Of a stretch of 5,337 bases of DNA, positions 1 through 5,060 are shown one piece after another. The notes beneath the pieces are model-generated. The model did not search any database. It was given only the letters and a program-made list of their open reading frames with translations, and had not been told where the DNA came from. A program made the translations under genes and the position numbers. Position 1 is the stretch's first letter. The number at the start of each line of letters is the position of its first letter. Location: the NCBI GenBank assembly GCA_016765515.1, contig JAESPT010000186.1, forward strand, positions 1-5,337, read 5' to 3'. This DNA is from Sneathiella sp. (GTDB lineage Bacteria; Pseudomonadota; Alphaproteobacteria; Sneathiellales; Sneathiellaceae).

Positions 1-231
1 CTGGATCGGTATAAATCCTTCTCCGCTCCGGTTCTGGCCTATAGTTTCAGCGATGATAACTGGGGAACCGCAAAATCTGTTGATGCGATGATGGGTGCCT
101 ACCCTAATCTGCAAAGACGTCATGTGGAACCCCAGAAAGAAGGGCTCAAAAAGCTGGGACATTTTGGCTTTTTTCGCCCCAAGTCACAGCCTCTTTGGGG
201 GGATGCCGTTGCCTGGCTAAAAGCTTGCTGA
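1..231 (+). CDS. Alpha/beta hydrolase family protein, C-terminal part (5' end outside window)
   Basis: An open frame enters from the left edge and ends at TGA 229-231, giving the last 76 residues of a protein. The pattern fits the C-terminal third of a serine alpha/beta hydrolase (the COG4757-like predicted hydrolases). A strand ending in SFSDD (residues 15-19 of the visible part) would supply the catalytic acid, and GHFGFFRP (53-60), with His54, would supply the catalytic histidine before a final helix with LWGDAVAWL. The nucleophile elbow (GxSxG) would lie upstream and cannot be seen, so the catalytic triad is only partly supported. No signal peptide or membrane segment is visible in this part. 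The substrate is unknown. The gene is convergent with the flavin oxidoreductase gene downstream and is separated from it by a terminator-like hairpin. The family assignment rests on pattern memory, without a search. Confidence 0.7.
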   Translation: MDRYKSFSAPVLAYSFSDDNWGTAKSVDAMMGAYPNLQRRHVEPQKEGLKKLGHFGFFRPKSQPLWGDAVAWLKAC

Positions 232-249
232 TCCGCTGACACTTCCCAC

Positions 250-289
250 AAAAAAGGCTGCCCGGTTGGATCCGGACAGCCTTTCATTT
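250..289 (-). terminator. Rho-independent terminator, probably bidirectional
   Basis: GGCTGCCCGG (256-265) and CCGGACAGCC (272-281) form a 10-bp stem around a 6-nt loop. Read on the minus strand, the single mismatch becomes a G-U pair and the stem is followed by six T residues (complement of A250-255), a classical terminator for the flavin oxidoreductase gene ending at 307. On the plus strand the stem has one C/A mismatch and is followed by TTTCATTT, so it may also end hydrolase transcripts, less efficiently. Confidence 0.85.
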
Positions 290-306
290 AGTGTATCACA
301 GCGAGA

Positions 307-1422
307 TTAGACCAGTTCAGACAGAGCCTTGGCAGAATAATCCTGCAACTCATCCATCCGGCCTTCTTTGACCTTAGTTGGCCAATTGGCATCCTGTATC
401 AACGCCCGGCCCACAGCGACAAGATCAAACTCATCTGCATCAAGACGCTCGCCAAGATCATCGAGGCTCCGGGTTCCGGAATCCTCTCCCTTAAAGGCGG
501 ACATCATATCATTAACCAGGCCAACGCTGCCGACAGTGATGGTTGGCAGGCCGGTAATTTTCTTAACCCAACCGGCCAGATTGAGCGTGCTACCCTCAAA
601 TTCAGGCTCCCAGTACCGTCTTGTCGAGCAATGGAAAATATCAACACCGGCATCGGCGAGAGGTTTCAAAAATGCTTCCAGCTCTTCAGGATTTTGCGCT
701 AGCTTGGCCTCATAGTCCTGCTGTTTCCATTGTGAGAAACGGAAGATAATCGGATATTCTTCACCAACTGCCGCGCGGATCGCTTTGACAATTTCAGCCG
801 CAAAATTCGTCCGAAGAACCATATCACCGCCATATTGATCGTCCCGGCGGTTCATCTGCTCCCAGAAGAACTGGTCAATCAGATATCCATGGGCGCCGTG
901 AACTTCCACGCCGTCAAATCCAATTTTCTGTGCTGCAGCAGCAGCGTCCGCATAGGCTTTAACCAAGGCACCCACTTCAGCTTCGGTCAACGGTTCTGCG
1001 ATTTTCTTCTCATTATGCAGGATGCCGGAAGGACTTGCATTTGGTAGCTCCGGATTTGGCGCTTCCTTGGCCCGGCGCGCCATACCCACATGCCAAATTT
1101 GCGGCATGATTTTACCGCCGGCCTCATGGACAGCATCCACAACATCTTTCCAACCCGCGAGCGCCGCTTCACCGTGAAAATGCGGTACATTTGGATGGGG
1201 GGAGGCAACAGGATCGTTTACCGTTGTACCTTCCGTGATGATCAGACTGGTCCCGCCTTCAACACGGCGGCGATAGTATTCAGCAACATTCTGACCGGGG
1301 ACACCATCCGGTGAGAAAAACCGGGTCATGGGTGCCATAACTACACGGTTCTTGAGGGTCAGTTTGTCGGATTTGTATTCCGTAAAAAGTTTGTCGAGTT
1401 TATTGGACACGTTGTCTTCCAT
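307..1422 (-). CDS. Old Yellow Enzyme family NADH:flavin oxidoreductase (FMN-dependent ene-reductase)
   Basis: This 371-aa protein has the full length of a single-domain FMN TIM barrel of the Old Yellow Enzyme family. Members reduce activated C=C bonds of enones, or nitro compounds, using NAD(P)H in the cytoplasm. Visible motifs in order are VVMAPMTR (27-34, FMN pocket), PQIWHVG (107-113), EVHGAHGYLIDQFF (173-186) with the substrate-anchoring pair His175/His178 and the usual proton-donor position Tyr180, RRDDQYGG (192-199), Arg228 in FRFS, TVGSVG (296-301), and AVGRALIQDANWP (336-348) for the FMN phosphate. Thr33 corresponds to the threonine of classical OYEs, not the cysteine of YqjM-type enzymes. 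The start is uncertain: ATG at 1422 has no clear ribosome site, and a GTG at 1410 (codon 5) has GGAAG 5 nt upstream. The gene stands alone, convergent with the hydrolase gene, and has a palindromic operator-like site upstream. The physiological substrate cannot be deduced. Confidence 0.92.
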   Translation of the reverse strand: MEDNVSNKLDKLFTEYKSDKLTLKNRVVMAPMTRFFSPDGVPGQNVAEYYRRRVEGGTSLIITEGTTVNDPVASPHPNVPHFHGEAALAGWKDVVDAVHEAGGKIMPQIWHVGMARRAKEAPNPELPNASPSGILHNEKKIAEPLTEAEVGALVKAYADAAAAAQKIGFDGVEVHGAHGYLIDQFFWEQMNRRDDQYGGDMVLRTNFAAEIVKAIRAAVGEEYPIIFRFSQWKQQDYEAKLAQNPEELEAFLKPLADAGVDIFHCSTRRYWEPEFEGSTLNLAGWVKKITGLPTITVGSVGLVNDMMSAFKGEDSGTRSLDDLGERLDADEFDLVAVGRALIQDANWPTKVKEGRMDELQDYSAKALSELV

Positions 1423-1884
1423 TCTTATTTCTTTGCCGTCTTATCGGGCATTAGTGTGTGTATCGATTGTGTCAGCATATATTTTTTCAAAAGGTAATCT
1501 ACAAGCATCCAACGCAAAATAATCATTTATCGACTTACCAATTGGTAACCGACCAATTTGGCAGTATGCCTAGCGCTGCACCGTAATTGTTTCAAGCCCA
1601 ACAAATATCACCAAACTAGATCAGAAAACATACTCTGGAAGATAAAGACAACATCCTCGACGTGAACGGCATCACCCCACCAGAGTTTAAGCGTCAAAGT
1701 CGGTGAAGATACAAGAGCCCTCCCAGCACGCTTTAGACCGATGCAATTGGAAGCGCTCAATTTATAATTTTTCGCACTACCTGGTTAATTATAAATTATT
1801 ATATTATCGCATAAGGTATGTTTTGGTAAAAGAAGAGGAAGACAGAACAAAGCATTGCAGAGACTACAAAAAAAGAGGAAAAAT
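1423..1884. other. 462-nt gene-free stretch: oxidoreductase upstream region plus AT-rich left edge of the island
   Basis: I see no credible gene here. The left part (1423-1620) holds the probable control region of the flavin oxidoreductase gene. It includes a palindrome at 1535-1548 and a minus-strand promoter candidate, TTGTAG-N17-TATATG, between the palindrome and the start codon. The right part (about 1740-1880) becomes very AT-rich and includes a 9-bp inverted repeat, TTTATAATT (1761-1769) / AATTATAAA (1787-1795). It leads into the ribosome site of the broken gene at 1885. A 67-codon open frame at 1703-1906 has no ribosome site or recognisable protein features. Confidence 0.6.
1535..1561. 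promoter_or_regulatory. Palindromic operator-like site upstream of the flavin oxidoreductase gene
   Basis: TTACCAATTGGTAA (1535-1548) is a perfect 14-bp palindrome. It is followed by ACCAATTTGG (1552-1561), which repeats the ACCAATTGG half of the first site 15 bp further on. The site is about 113-140 bp upstream of the oxidoreductase start on its 5' side. A perfect palindrome with an adjacent imperfect copy is typical of a dimeric repressor site (TetR, MarR, ArsR or HxlR type). The regulator is not identified; the motif differs from the TAGGAC sites in front of the tetR-like gene in this window. Confidence 0.55.
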
Positions 1885-2159
1885 ATGGGCACGGAAGAAC
1901 CGATGATACTTTATGATCGTGTTCGTGAAGGGTTCATTTCCGATGGGATCCGATAGGTGTTGCTGCCCATTCTAAGGAAATGAGGGAATATGATGGTTAT
2001 ATTTCTGGCCTTTGCAAGCTTGTGGCAAAAAGGGCAAGTCACGAAAAAAATTTCGAATATTTATGGGACATAGAAACAAACACTATCGGGTTGACAGGTA
2101 ACAAGCGCTCTACAGAGGAGTTTTCCATTTGGCTCTATAATTTGGTTGAGTTTGATTGA
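1885..2159 (+). pseudogene. Frameshifted small gene, DPIG/YDGY-type protein (immunity-like, inferred)
   Basis: Translation from ATG 1885, with AGAGGA (1874-1879) five nt upstream, reads 23 codons to a TAG at 1954. The other frame continues from GAT 1947 to TGA 2157-2159 with no stop and strongly protein-like content: DPIGVAAHSKEMREYDGY, then GLCKLVAKRAS, NFEYLWDIETNTIGLTG and a final WLYNLVEFD. Adding one base in the GGG at 1945-1947 (for example GGGGATCC) joins the halves into a 91-aa soluble protein reading ISDGDPIG across the junction. The pattern DPIG-YDGY-IET-GLTG resembles, from memory, small proteins found beside polymorphic toxins, so an immunity role is possible but inferred. The next gene's ribosome site overlaps this stop codon, which suggests they were translated together. 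A sequencing error in a G run is the main alternative to a true pseudogene. Confidence 0.75.
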
Positions 2160-2166
2160 GGTAAAC

Positions 2167-2337
2167 ATGGCAGATAACGAATTGGAAAAAAGAGCGAATG
2201 AACTGCTGAAAGGTAAGACTGTTGAGAAAATAATGCTGAGGGGTAAAGAAGAAGTAATGTTGGTATTCCAAGATGGAACGACGCTGTACGTAAATATTGA
2301 TGAAAATTGCTTGGATCTTTCCATTACCGGACCATGA
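2167..2337 (+). CDS. Small hypothetical protein (56 aa), coupled to the preceding broken gene
   Basis: The start is ATG 2167, because GAGG (2158-2161) lies 5 nt upstream and overlaps the stop codon of the previous reading frame. A TTG start at 2146 would lack this support. The 56-aa product has a charged N-terminal helix (NELEKRANELLKG) followed by a small beta-rich part: TVEKIMLR, EVMLVFQDGTTLYVNID and CLDLSITGP. There is no signal peptide or membrane segment. The layout of a short helix, then strands with an F.DGT.L.V.......L.LSIT pattern, is one I associate with small conserved proteins of unknown function, often in toxin-immunity neighbourhoods. Coupling to the upstream DPIG-type gene suggests the two acted together. 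No function can be assigned from sequence alone. Confidence 0.7.
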   Translation: MADNELEKRANELLKGKTVEKIMLRGKEEVMLVFQDGTTLYVNIDENCLDLSITGP

Positions 2338-2420
2338 AGCTAGATGCGTTGATCAAAAAAAACTCAACACCAACGATCTCCCGCTGGCCTCCCCAATACA
2401 GTGAAGCTGATCAGCAATGA
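2334..2420 (+). other. Possible 28-codon ORF with ATGA overlap (truncated gene start?)
   Basis: The stop of the 56-aa gene lies in ATGA (2334-2337). The overlapping ATG opens a 28-codon frame (MKLDALIKKNSTPTISRW... ) ending at TGA 2418-2420. A 4-nt ATGA overlap is a classic coupled-operon arrangement, so this may be the surviving start of a third gene whose remainder was lost when the Rhs-like sequence was joined to it near 2380-2390. It could equally be chance. No family is recognised. Confidence 0.25.
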
Positions 2421-2502
2421 TACTGAGGAGATCACCTACGTCCACGCTGATCATCCGGACAGTCCACGTTATCATCCGACAAATTCAAATGGTATAAATT
2501 AA
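2353..2502 (+). pseudogene. Fragment of an Rhs/YD-repeat protein core
   Basis: The frame between TGA 2350 and TAA 2500-2502 has no start codon or ribosome site of its own, yet it encodes LPNTVKLISNDTEEI followed by TYVHADHPDSPRYHPTNSNG (about 2392-2496). Near the end of Rhs cores the consensus is roughly YVHADHLGTPR, a short gap, then T(D/N)xNG. The fragment keeps Y-V-H-A-D-H, S-P-R, and T-N-S-N-G in the right order and spacing, and the non-consensus proline (CCG) is one transition from leucine (CTG). I read this as a displaced and decaying piece of an Rhs toxin core, cut off just before the position where the variable toxin tip would begin. It is bounded by small immunity-like genes on both sides. 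The match is from remembered consensus, and the fragment is short. Confidence 0.55.
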
Positions 2503-2548
2503 GACCATATCACTGGCACTAAACATTCCAGTCAGATTGCGAGGAAAA

Positions 2549-2854
2549 ATGGCGAAGCAAGTATGGATTGGGCTCTTTGGTTTGACTATACCGGAAAAAA
2601 ATGAAGTATTGGAAGGTTGTGACTATGCATATGTCAACGCACTTTCTGTTGCAATAAGTAAAGAAGAATTTATTTCTAAGGTTAAGCTATCATGCCAAAA
2701 ACTCCAATTTTTGGTGGATGAAATTGAAGATGTTGAGCCATTTTCACAGCGTATTAAAAACTATAAAACCAATGCAGACATGTATCAGTTAGCTGAACAA
2801 GCGAAGTCCAAAAATGAAGTTATGTTTGGGACATTCCATGGTTCAGAGGGCTAA
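2549..2854 (+). CDS. Hypothetical protein, 101 aa, possible orphan immunity protein
   Basis: The ATG at 2549 is chosen because GAGGA (2541-2545) sits immediately upstream, although the spacing is short (3-4 nt). A TTG at 2537 in the same frame lacks a ribosome site. The 101-aa product is soluble and mixed alpha/beta: WIGLFGLTIPE (6-16), a strand with YAYVNALSVAIS (27-38), a helix with EEFISKVKLSCQKL, then VDEIEDVEPFSQRIKN and a C-terminal VMFGTFHGSEG. It lacks catalytic motifs, a signal peptide and membrane segments. The arrangement (strand, helix, a D-V-E-P-F turn, and a final FGTFH) looks like a conserved small family seen, as far as I recall, around Rhs toxin loci. An immunity function is therefore inferred mainly from its place directly after the Rhs-core fragment. 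Codon use is AT-rich, like the rest of the island. Confidence 0.7.
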   Translation: MAKQVWIGLFGLTIPEKNEVLEGCDYAYVNALSVAISKEEFISKVKLSCQKLQFLVDEIEDVEPFSQRIKNYKTNADMYQLAEQAKSKNEVMFGTFHGSEG

Positions 2855-2925
2855 TAAATTGAAATACTAAATTTTAAGTATCTATTTATTGTCAAATTTA
2901 AACAACCCAAACTGGAGTTCGTCCT

Positions 2926-3276
2926 TTGAATAAAATTACAAAGAAAGATGAAACAGAATTGCTTCGTTCATTCAAAATGAAAGGGGTAGGCAATGGTCAA
3001 GAATTGATCATATACAAACAATTTTGTCTTAACTTTATCAAAGCGTGCAAACAAGCGGAGTTGGCAATTATTGGAATTGACGGATTTTACATACTAAATG
3101 ACGGAAGTATAAGACCAAATTTGGACGAGATAGCGGACTTTTCTGATGTCGAAGCAAAGAAATTTGTAGATTTCACCGAAACGTGTAACAGCGCAGCAGT
3201 GAAGTTTATTCGACACATGCTAGCGACAGGAAAAAGTGATGGATATTGCTTTACGCTAACAAATGTGGAGAGTTAA
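2926..3276 (+). CDS. Hypothetical protein, 116 aa, possible orphan immunity protein (TTG start)
   Basis: Translation probably begins at TTG 2926, since GGAG (2914-2917) lies 8 nt upstream and the first in-frame ATG (codon 19) has no good ribosome site. The product is soluble and mixed alpha/beta. A helix (YKQFCLNFIKACKQAE) is followed by LAIIGIDGFYILNDGSIRPNLDEIADFSD, then a second helical part (EAKKFVDFTETCNSAAVKFIRHML) and a C-terminal strand, DGYCFTLTN. The central pattern of a helix, I-x-G-I-D-G-F, a short turn, and P-x-L-x-x-I-A-D-F-S resembles small conserved proteins that I associate with toxin-immunity clusters; I cannot name the family with certainty. It lies 71 nt after the 101-aa gene on the same strand and shares its AT-rich composition, consistent with stepwise accumulation of immunity-like genes. 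Confidence 0.65.
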   Translation: MNKITKKDETELLRSFKMKGVGNGQELIIYKQFCLNFIKACKQAELAIIGIDGFYILNDGSIRPNLDEIADFSDVEAKKFVDFTETCNSAAVKFIRHMLATGKSDGYCFTLTNVES

Positions 3277-3420
3277 TTTTAATAGTCTTACTGCCATTTC
3301 TAAGCGCCGACAATTTCAATAACAGACAACTATCCAGGCATCCAGTAGAAGATATAGATATGGGATACGCCTTATCATCACACCTCATTCCCAAACACTT
3401 TTTACATCATTTCACACCTC
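3277..3420. other. Gene-free stretch between the island and the tetR operon promoter
   Basis: No credible gene, RNA or terminator is visible here. A plus-strand open frame covering 3246-3458 overlaps the 116-aa gene and the promoter, has no ribosome site, and is treated as chance. The composition moves back towards that of the right flank, so the island's right boundary probably lies in this stretch. Confidence 0.4.
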
Positions 3421-3449
3421 TTGACATCGTAGGACGATTGTCCTATTTT
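3421..3449 (+). promoter_or_regulatory. Sigma-70-type promoter of the tetR-yciI-tag operon
   Basis: TTGACA (3421-3426) is a perfect -35 box. A 17-nt spacer leads to TATTTT (3444-3449) as the -10 box. Transcription would start around 3456, about 45 nt before the tetR-like start codon. The first TAGGAC operator occupies the spacer, so repressor binding should block polymerase. Confidence 0.8.
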
Positions 3450-3471
3450 CATTTTTAGGACAACCATCCTA
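3430..3471. promoter_or_regulatory. Two tandem TetR-type operators (TAGGAC-N4-RTCCTA)
   Basis: Operator 1 is TAGGAC-GATT-GTCCTA (3430-3445), with perfect 6-bp arms, lying between the -35 and -10 boxes and touching the -10. Operator 2 is TAGGAC-AACC-ATCCTA (3456-3471), with one mismatch between the arms, at or just after the expected transcription start. The centres are 26 bp apart, about two and a half helical turns. The arrangement strongly suggests autorepression by the TetR-family protein encoded 32 bp downstream. No third copy was noticed elsewhere in the window. Confidence 0.82.
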
Positions 3472-3502
3472 ATTATAGCATTCAACCCTGATCGAGGTTT
3501 TC

Positions 3503-4078
3503 ATGAGTAGCAAGGCAACACGGGATCATATTATTGAAGCGGCGGATCGGTTGTTTTATCAGCAGGGGTTTGAACATACGTCCTTCTCGGACATTGCAGA
3601 GGACGTTCAGATTTCTCGTGGTAATTTTTACTATCACTTCAAAACCAAGGACGACATTCTAGAGACGGTGATCGAAGCCCGTCTCAGCGACAGGCAAGTG
3701 ATGCTGGATCAATGGGAACGGGACGGACAAACCCCGGAGGATCGCATCCGAAGTTTTATCCATATCCTGATCAATAACCGGGCCGATATTGAAAAGTACG
3801 GCTGCCCGATTGGTACCTTAGCCGCCGAACTTGCCAAGCTTGATCACGCGTCGCAGGGGGGCGCGACGGGCCTGTTCACCCTGTTTCGACACTGGCTGCG
3901 CCAGCAATTTATCCAAATGGGCCGCAGCGCCGACGCGGATGAGTTAGCCATGCATCTGCTCGCCCGCAGTCAAGGTGTCGCCGCGCTGGCGAATAGTTTT
4001 AAAGACGAAAAATTTATTCGCCGGGAAGTGGAAGACATGTGTGACTGGTTGAAAACTTGCACGCAGAACCCCTCATAA
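3503..4078 (+). CDS. TetR/AcrR family transcriptional regulator
   Basis: The 191-aa length is normal for the family. The start is ATG 3503 with GAGG (3494-3497) five nt upstream. Residues 6-53 form the DNA-binding domain: TRDHIIEAADRLFYQQGFEHTSFSDIAED is followed by the recognition helix region VQISRGNFYYHFKTKDDIL (35-53), a textbook TetR helix-turn-helix. The rest is a helical ligand-binding and dimer domain. It contains YGCPIGTLAAELA (99-111), a segment shared with regulators related to NemR and YxaF, in which Cys101 falls near the NemR electrophile-sensing Cys106. Cys180 and Cys186 lie near the C-terminus. The gene is first in an operon with yciI-like and tag genes and sits behind two palindromes that are almost certainly its own operators. 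The inducer is unknown; sensing of reactive electrophiles or oxidants is an inference from the cysteine. Confidence 0.93.
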   Translation: MSSKATRDHIIEAADRLFYQQGFEHTSFSDIAEDVQISRGNFYYHFKTKDDILETVIEARLSDRQVMLDQWERDGQTPEDRIRSFIHILINNRADIEKYGCPIGTLAAELAKLDHASQGGATGLFTLFRHWLRQQFIQMGRSADADELAMHLLARSQGVAALANSFKDEKFIRREVEDMCDWLKTCTQNPS

Positions 4079-4119
4079 AACAAATCTTCAAGACAATAAG
4101 ACTTAAGGACATAAGCAAC

Positions 4120-4407
4120 ATGTTTACGGTAACTCTCAGATTTTCGGACAACAAAGCGCATGCGGGACACCTCATGGACGGCCATAAAGAATGGATCGCC
4201 CAAGGATTTGAGGACGGTGTCTTTCTGGTTGTTGGCAGCCTGCAACCCAATTTAGGGGGCGCGATTATCGCCCATAACACATCGCTTGTCGATCTTCAGA
4301 GTCGGGTGAAGGATGATCCCTTTGTGGCAGAAAATGTTGTTGTTGCAGAAGTCCTGGAAATCACTCCAGCCAGAACCGATGAACGACTGAGTTTTCTTCT
4401 GGACTGA
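4120..4407 (+). CDS. YciI family protein
   Basis: ATG 4120 is preferred, with AAGGA (4105-4109) ten nt upstream. An upstream in-frame ATG at 4057 would overlap the end of the tetR-like gene and add 21 residues that do not fit the family. The 95-aa product has the ferredoxin-like YciI layout: an N-terminal strand (MFTVTLRFSDN), a helix with HLMDGHKEWIAQGFEDG (17-33), a strand (VFLVVGSLQP), GGAIIAHNTSLVDLQSRVKDDPFV (47-70) with the conserved DPF turn, and a final strand, VVVAEVLEITP. YciI proteins are small cytoplasmic dimers with a conserved His/Asp pocket. Their reactions are mostly unknown, apart from relatives in chlorinated-aromatic degradation. It is the second gene of the operon, 41 nt after the tetR-like gene and 34 nt before tag, so it should share their regulation. 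Confidence 0.85.
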   Translation: MFTVTLRFSDNKAHAGHLMDGHKEWIAQGFEDGVFLVVGSLQPNLGGAIIAHNTSLVDLQSRVKDDPFVAENVVVAEVLEITPARTDERLSFLLD

Positions 4408-4441
4408 ATGACACGCCCTTTTTTCATGCAAGGCTAGATAT

Positions 4442-5053
4442 ATGAGCTCAACAAACGCCTATCCCGATGGTCAACCCCGCTGTCGCTGGTGCGCTACAGC
4501 ACCGGAATTTCTCGACTATCACGATACAGAGTGGGGGTTTCCGGTCCATAGTGATCACCAACTGTTTGAAAAATTGACGCTGGAAAGTTTTCAATCCGGA
4601 TTGAGCTGGCGGACAATTCTCAACAAGCGGGATAACTTTCGCGCTGCCTTTGATCATTTTGATTTCGACCGAATTGCGGCTTTTTCCCAGGCCGATGTCG
4701 ATCGTTTACTTGTTAATGAAGGTAACATCCGCCATCGCGGCAAGATTGAGGCCACCATCAACAATGCAGCAAGAGCTCAGGAACTTGTCGAACAGGAAGG
4801 CTCCCTCGCCGCTTTCTTCTGGCGGTATGAGCCTGACGGGACGGAAAATACAAAGCCGCAGACGGCCTCAACCTCCGCGGTCTCAATCGCCCTCTCCAAG
4901 GACCTGAAAAAACGGGGCTGGAAATTCGTCGGTCCAACAACAGTCTATGCTTTTATGCAGGCCTTGGGGTTGATCAATGATCATGTCGAGGACTGCGTGA
5001 TCAGAGCGAAAGTTGAGCGTGCTCGGGAGACTTTCAAGCGGCCGGGACGCTGA
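4442..5053 (+). CDS. tag: DNA-3-methyladenine glycosylase I
   Basis: This enzyme excises 3-methyladenine from alkylated DNA as the first step of base-excision repair. The 203-aa length is slightly longer than E. coli Tag (about 187 aa), mainly from a 10-residue N-terminal extension. Family hallmarks are all present: Cys14 and His27 (PRCRWC ... YHDTEWG) with His181 and Cys185 (NDHVEDC) form the HhH-family structural zinc site. Glu48 and Trp56, in LESFQSGLSW (47-56), match E. coli Glu38 and Trp46 of the base-recognition pocket, and Tyr26 and Phe23 match Tyr16 and Tyr13. GNIRHRGKIEATINNA and KKRGWKFVGPTTVYAFMQALGLIND complete the fold. AAGG (4430-4433) lies 8 nt before ATG 4442. The gene is last in the tetR-yciI-tag operon and meets a second glycosylase gene tail-to-tail, 7 nt apart. 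Confidence 0.96.
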   Translation: MSSTNAYPDGQPRCRWCATAPEFLDYHDTEWGFPVHSDHQLFEKLTLESFQSGLSWRTILNKRDNFRAAFDHFDFDRIAAFSQADVDRLLVNEGNIRHRGKIEATINNAARAQELVEQEGSLAAFFWRYEPDGTENTKPQTASTSAVSIALSKDLKKRGWKFVGPTTVYAFMQALGLINDHVEDCVIRAKVERARETFKRPGR

Positions 5054-5060
5054 CATCCAA

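Noticed and set aside
1620..1706. Short open frame ending NGITPPEFKRQSR, which reminded me of transposase C-termini
   Set aside because: There are only 28 codons after a stop, with no DDE residues, inverted repeats or target duplications. The resemblance is too short to call an insertion sequence relic.
1703..1906. 67-codon plus-strand open frame just before the broken gene
   Set aside because: It has no ribosome site, low-complexity lysine/arginine-rich content from AT-rich DNA, and it overlaps the better-supported start at 1885.
2061..2324. 87-codon minus-strand open frame
   Set aside because: It lies antisense to the 56-aa gene and its coupled upstream frame, which have good ribosome sites; a shadow.
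2864..2881. ATACT...AGTAT inverted repeat after the 101-aa gene, followed by T-rich sequence
   Set aside because: The stem is only 5 A/T-rich base pairs with no GC-rich core and no solid T run, so it is too weak for a terminator.
3246..3458. 70-codon plus-strand open frame between the 116-aa gene and the tetR-like gene
   Set aside because: It overlaps both the preceding gene and the promoter, and has no ribosome site or recognisable content.
4057..4119. Upstream start for the YciI-like gene adding 21 residues
   Set aside because: The extension overlaps the end of the tetR-like gene. The family normally begins at the strand MFTVTLRFSDN, and a ribosome site precedes that ATG.
3970..4280. Minus-strand open frames opposite the tetR/yciI junction
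   Set aside because: They run antisense to two well-supported genes and resemble no family.
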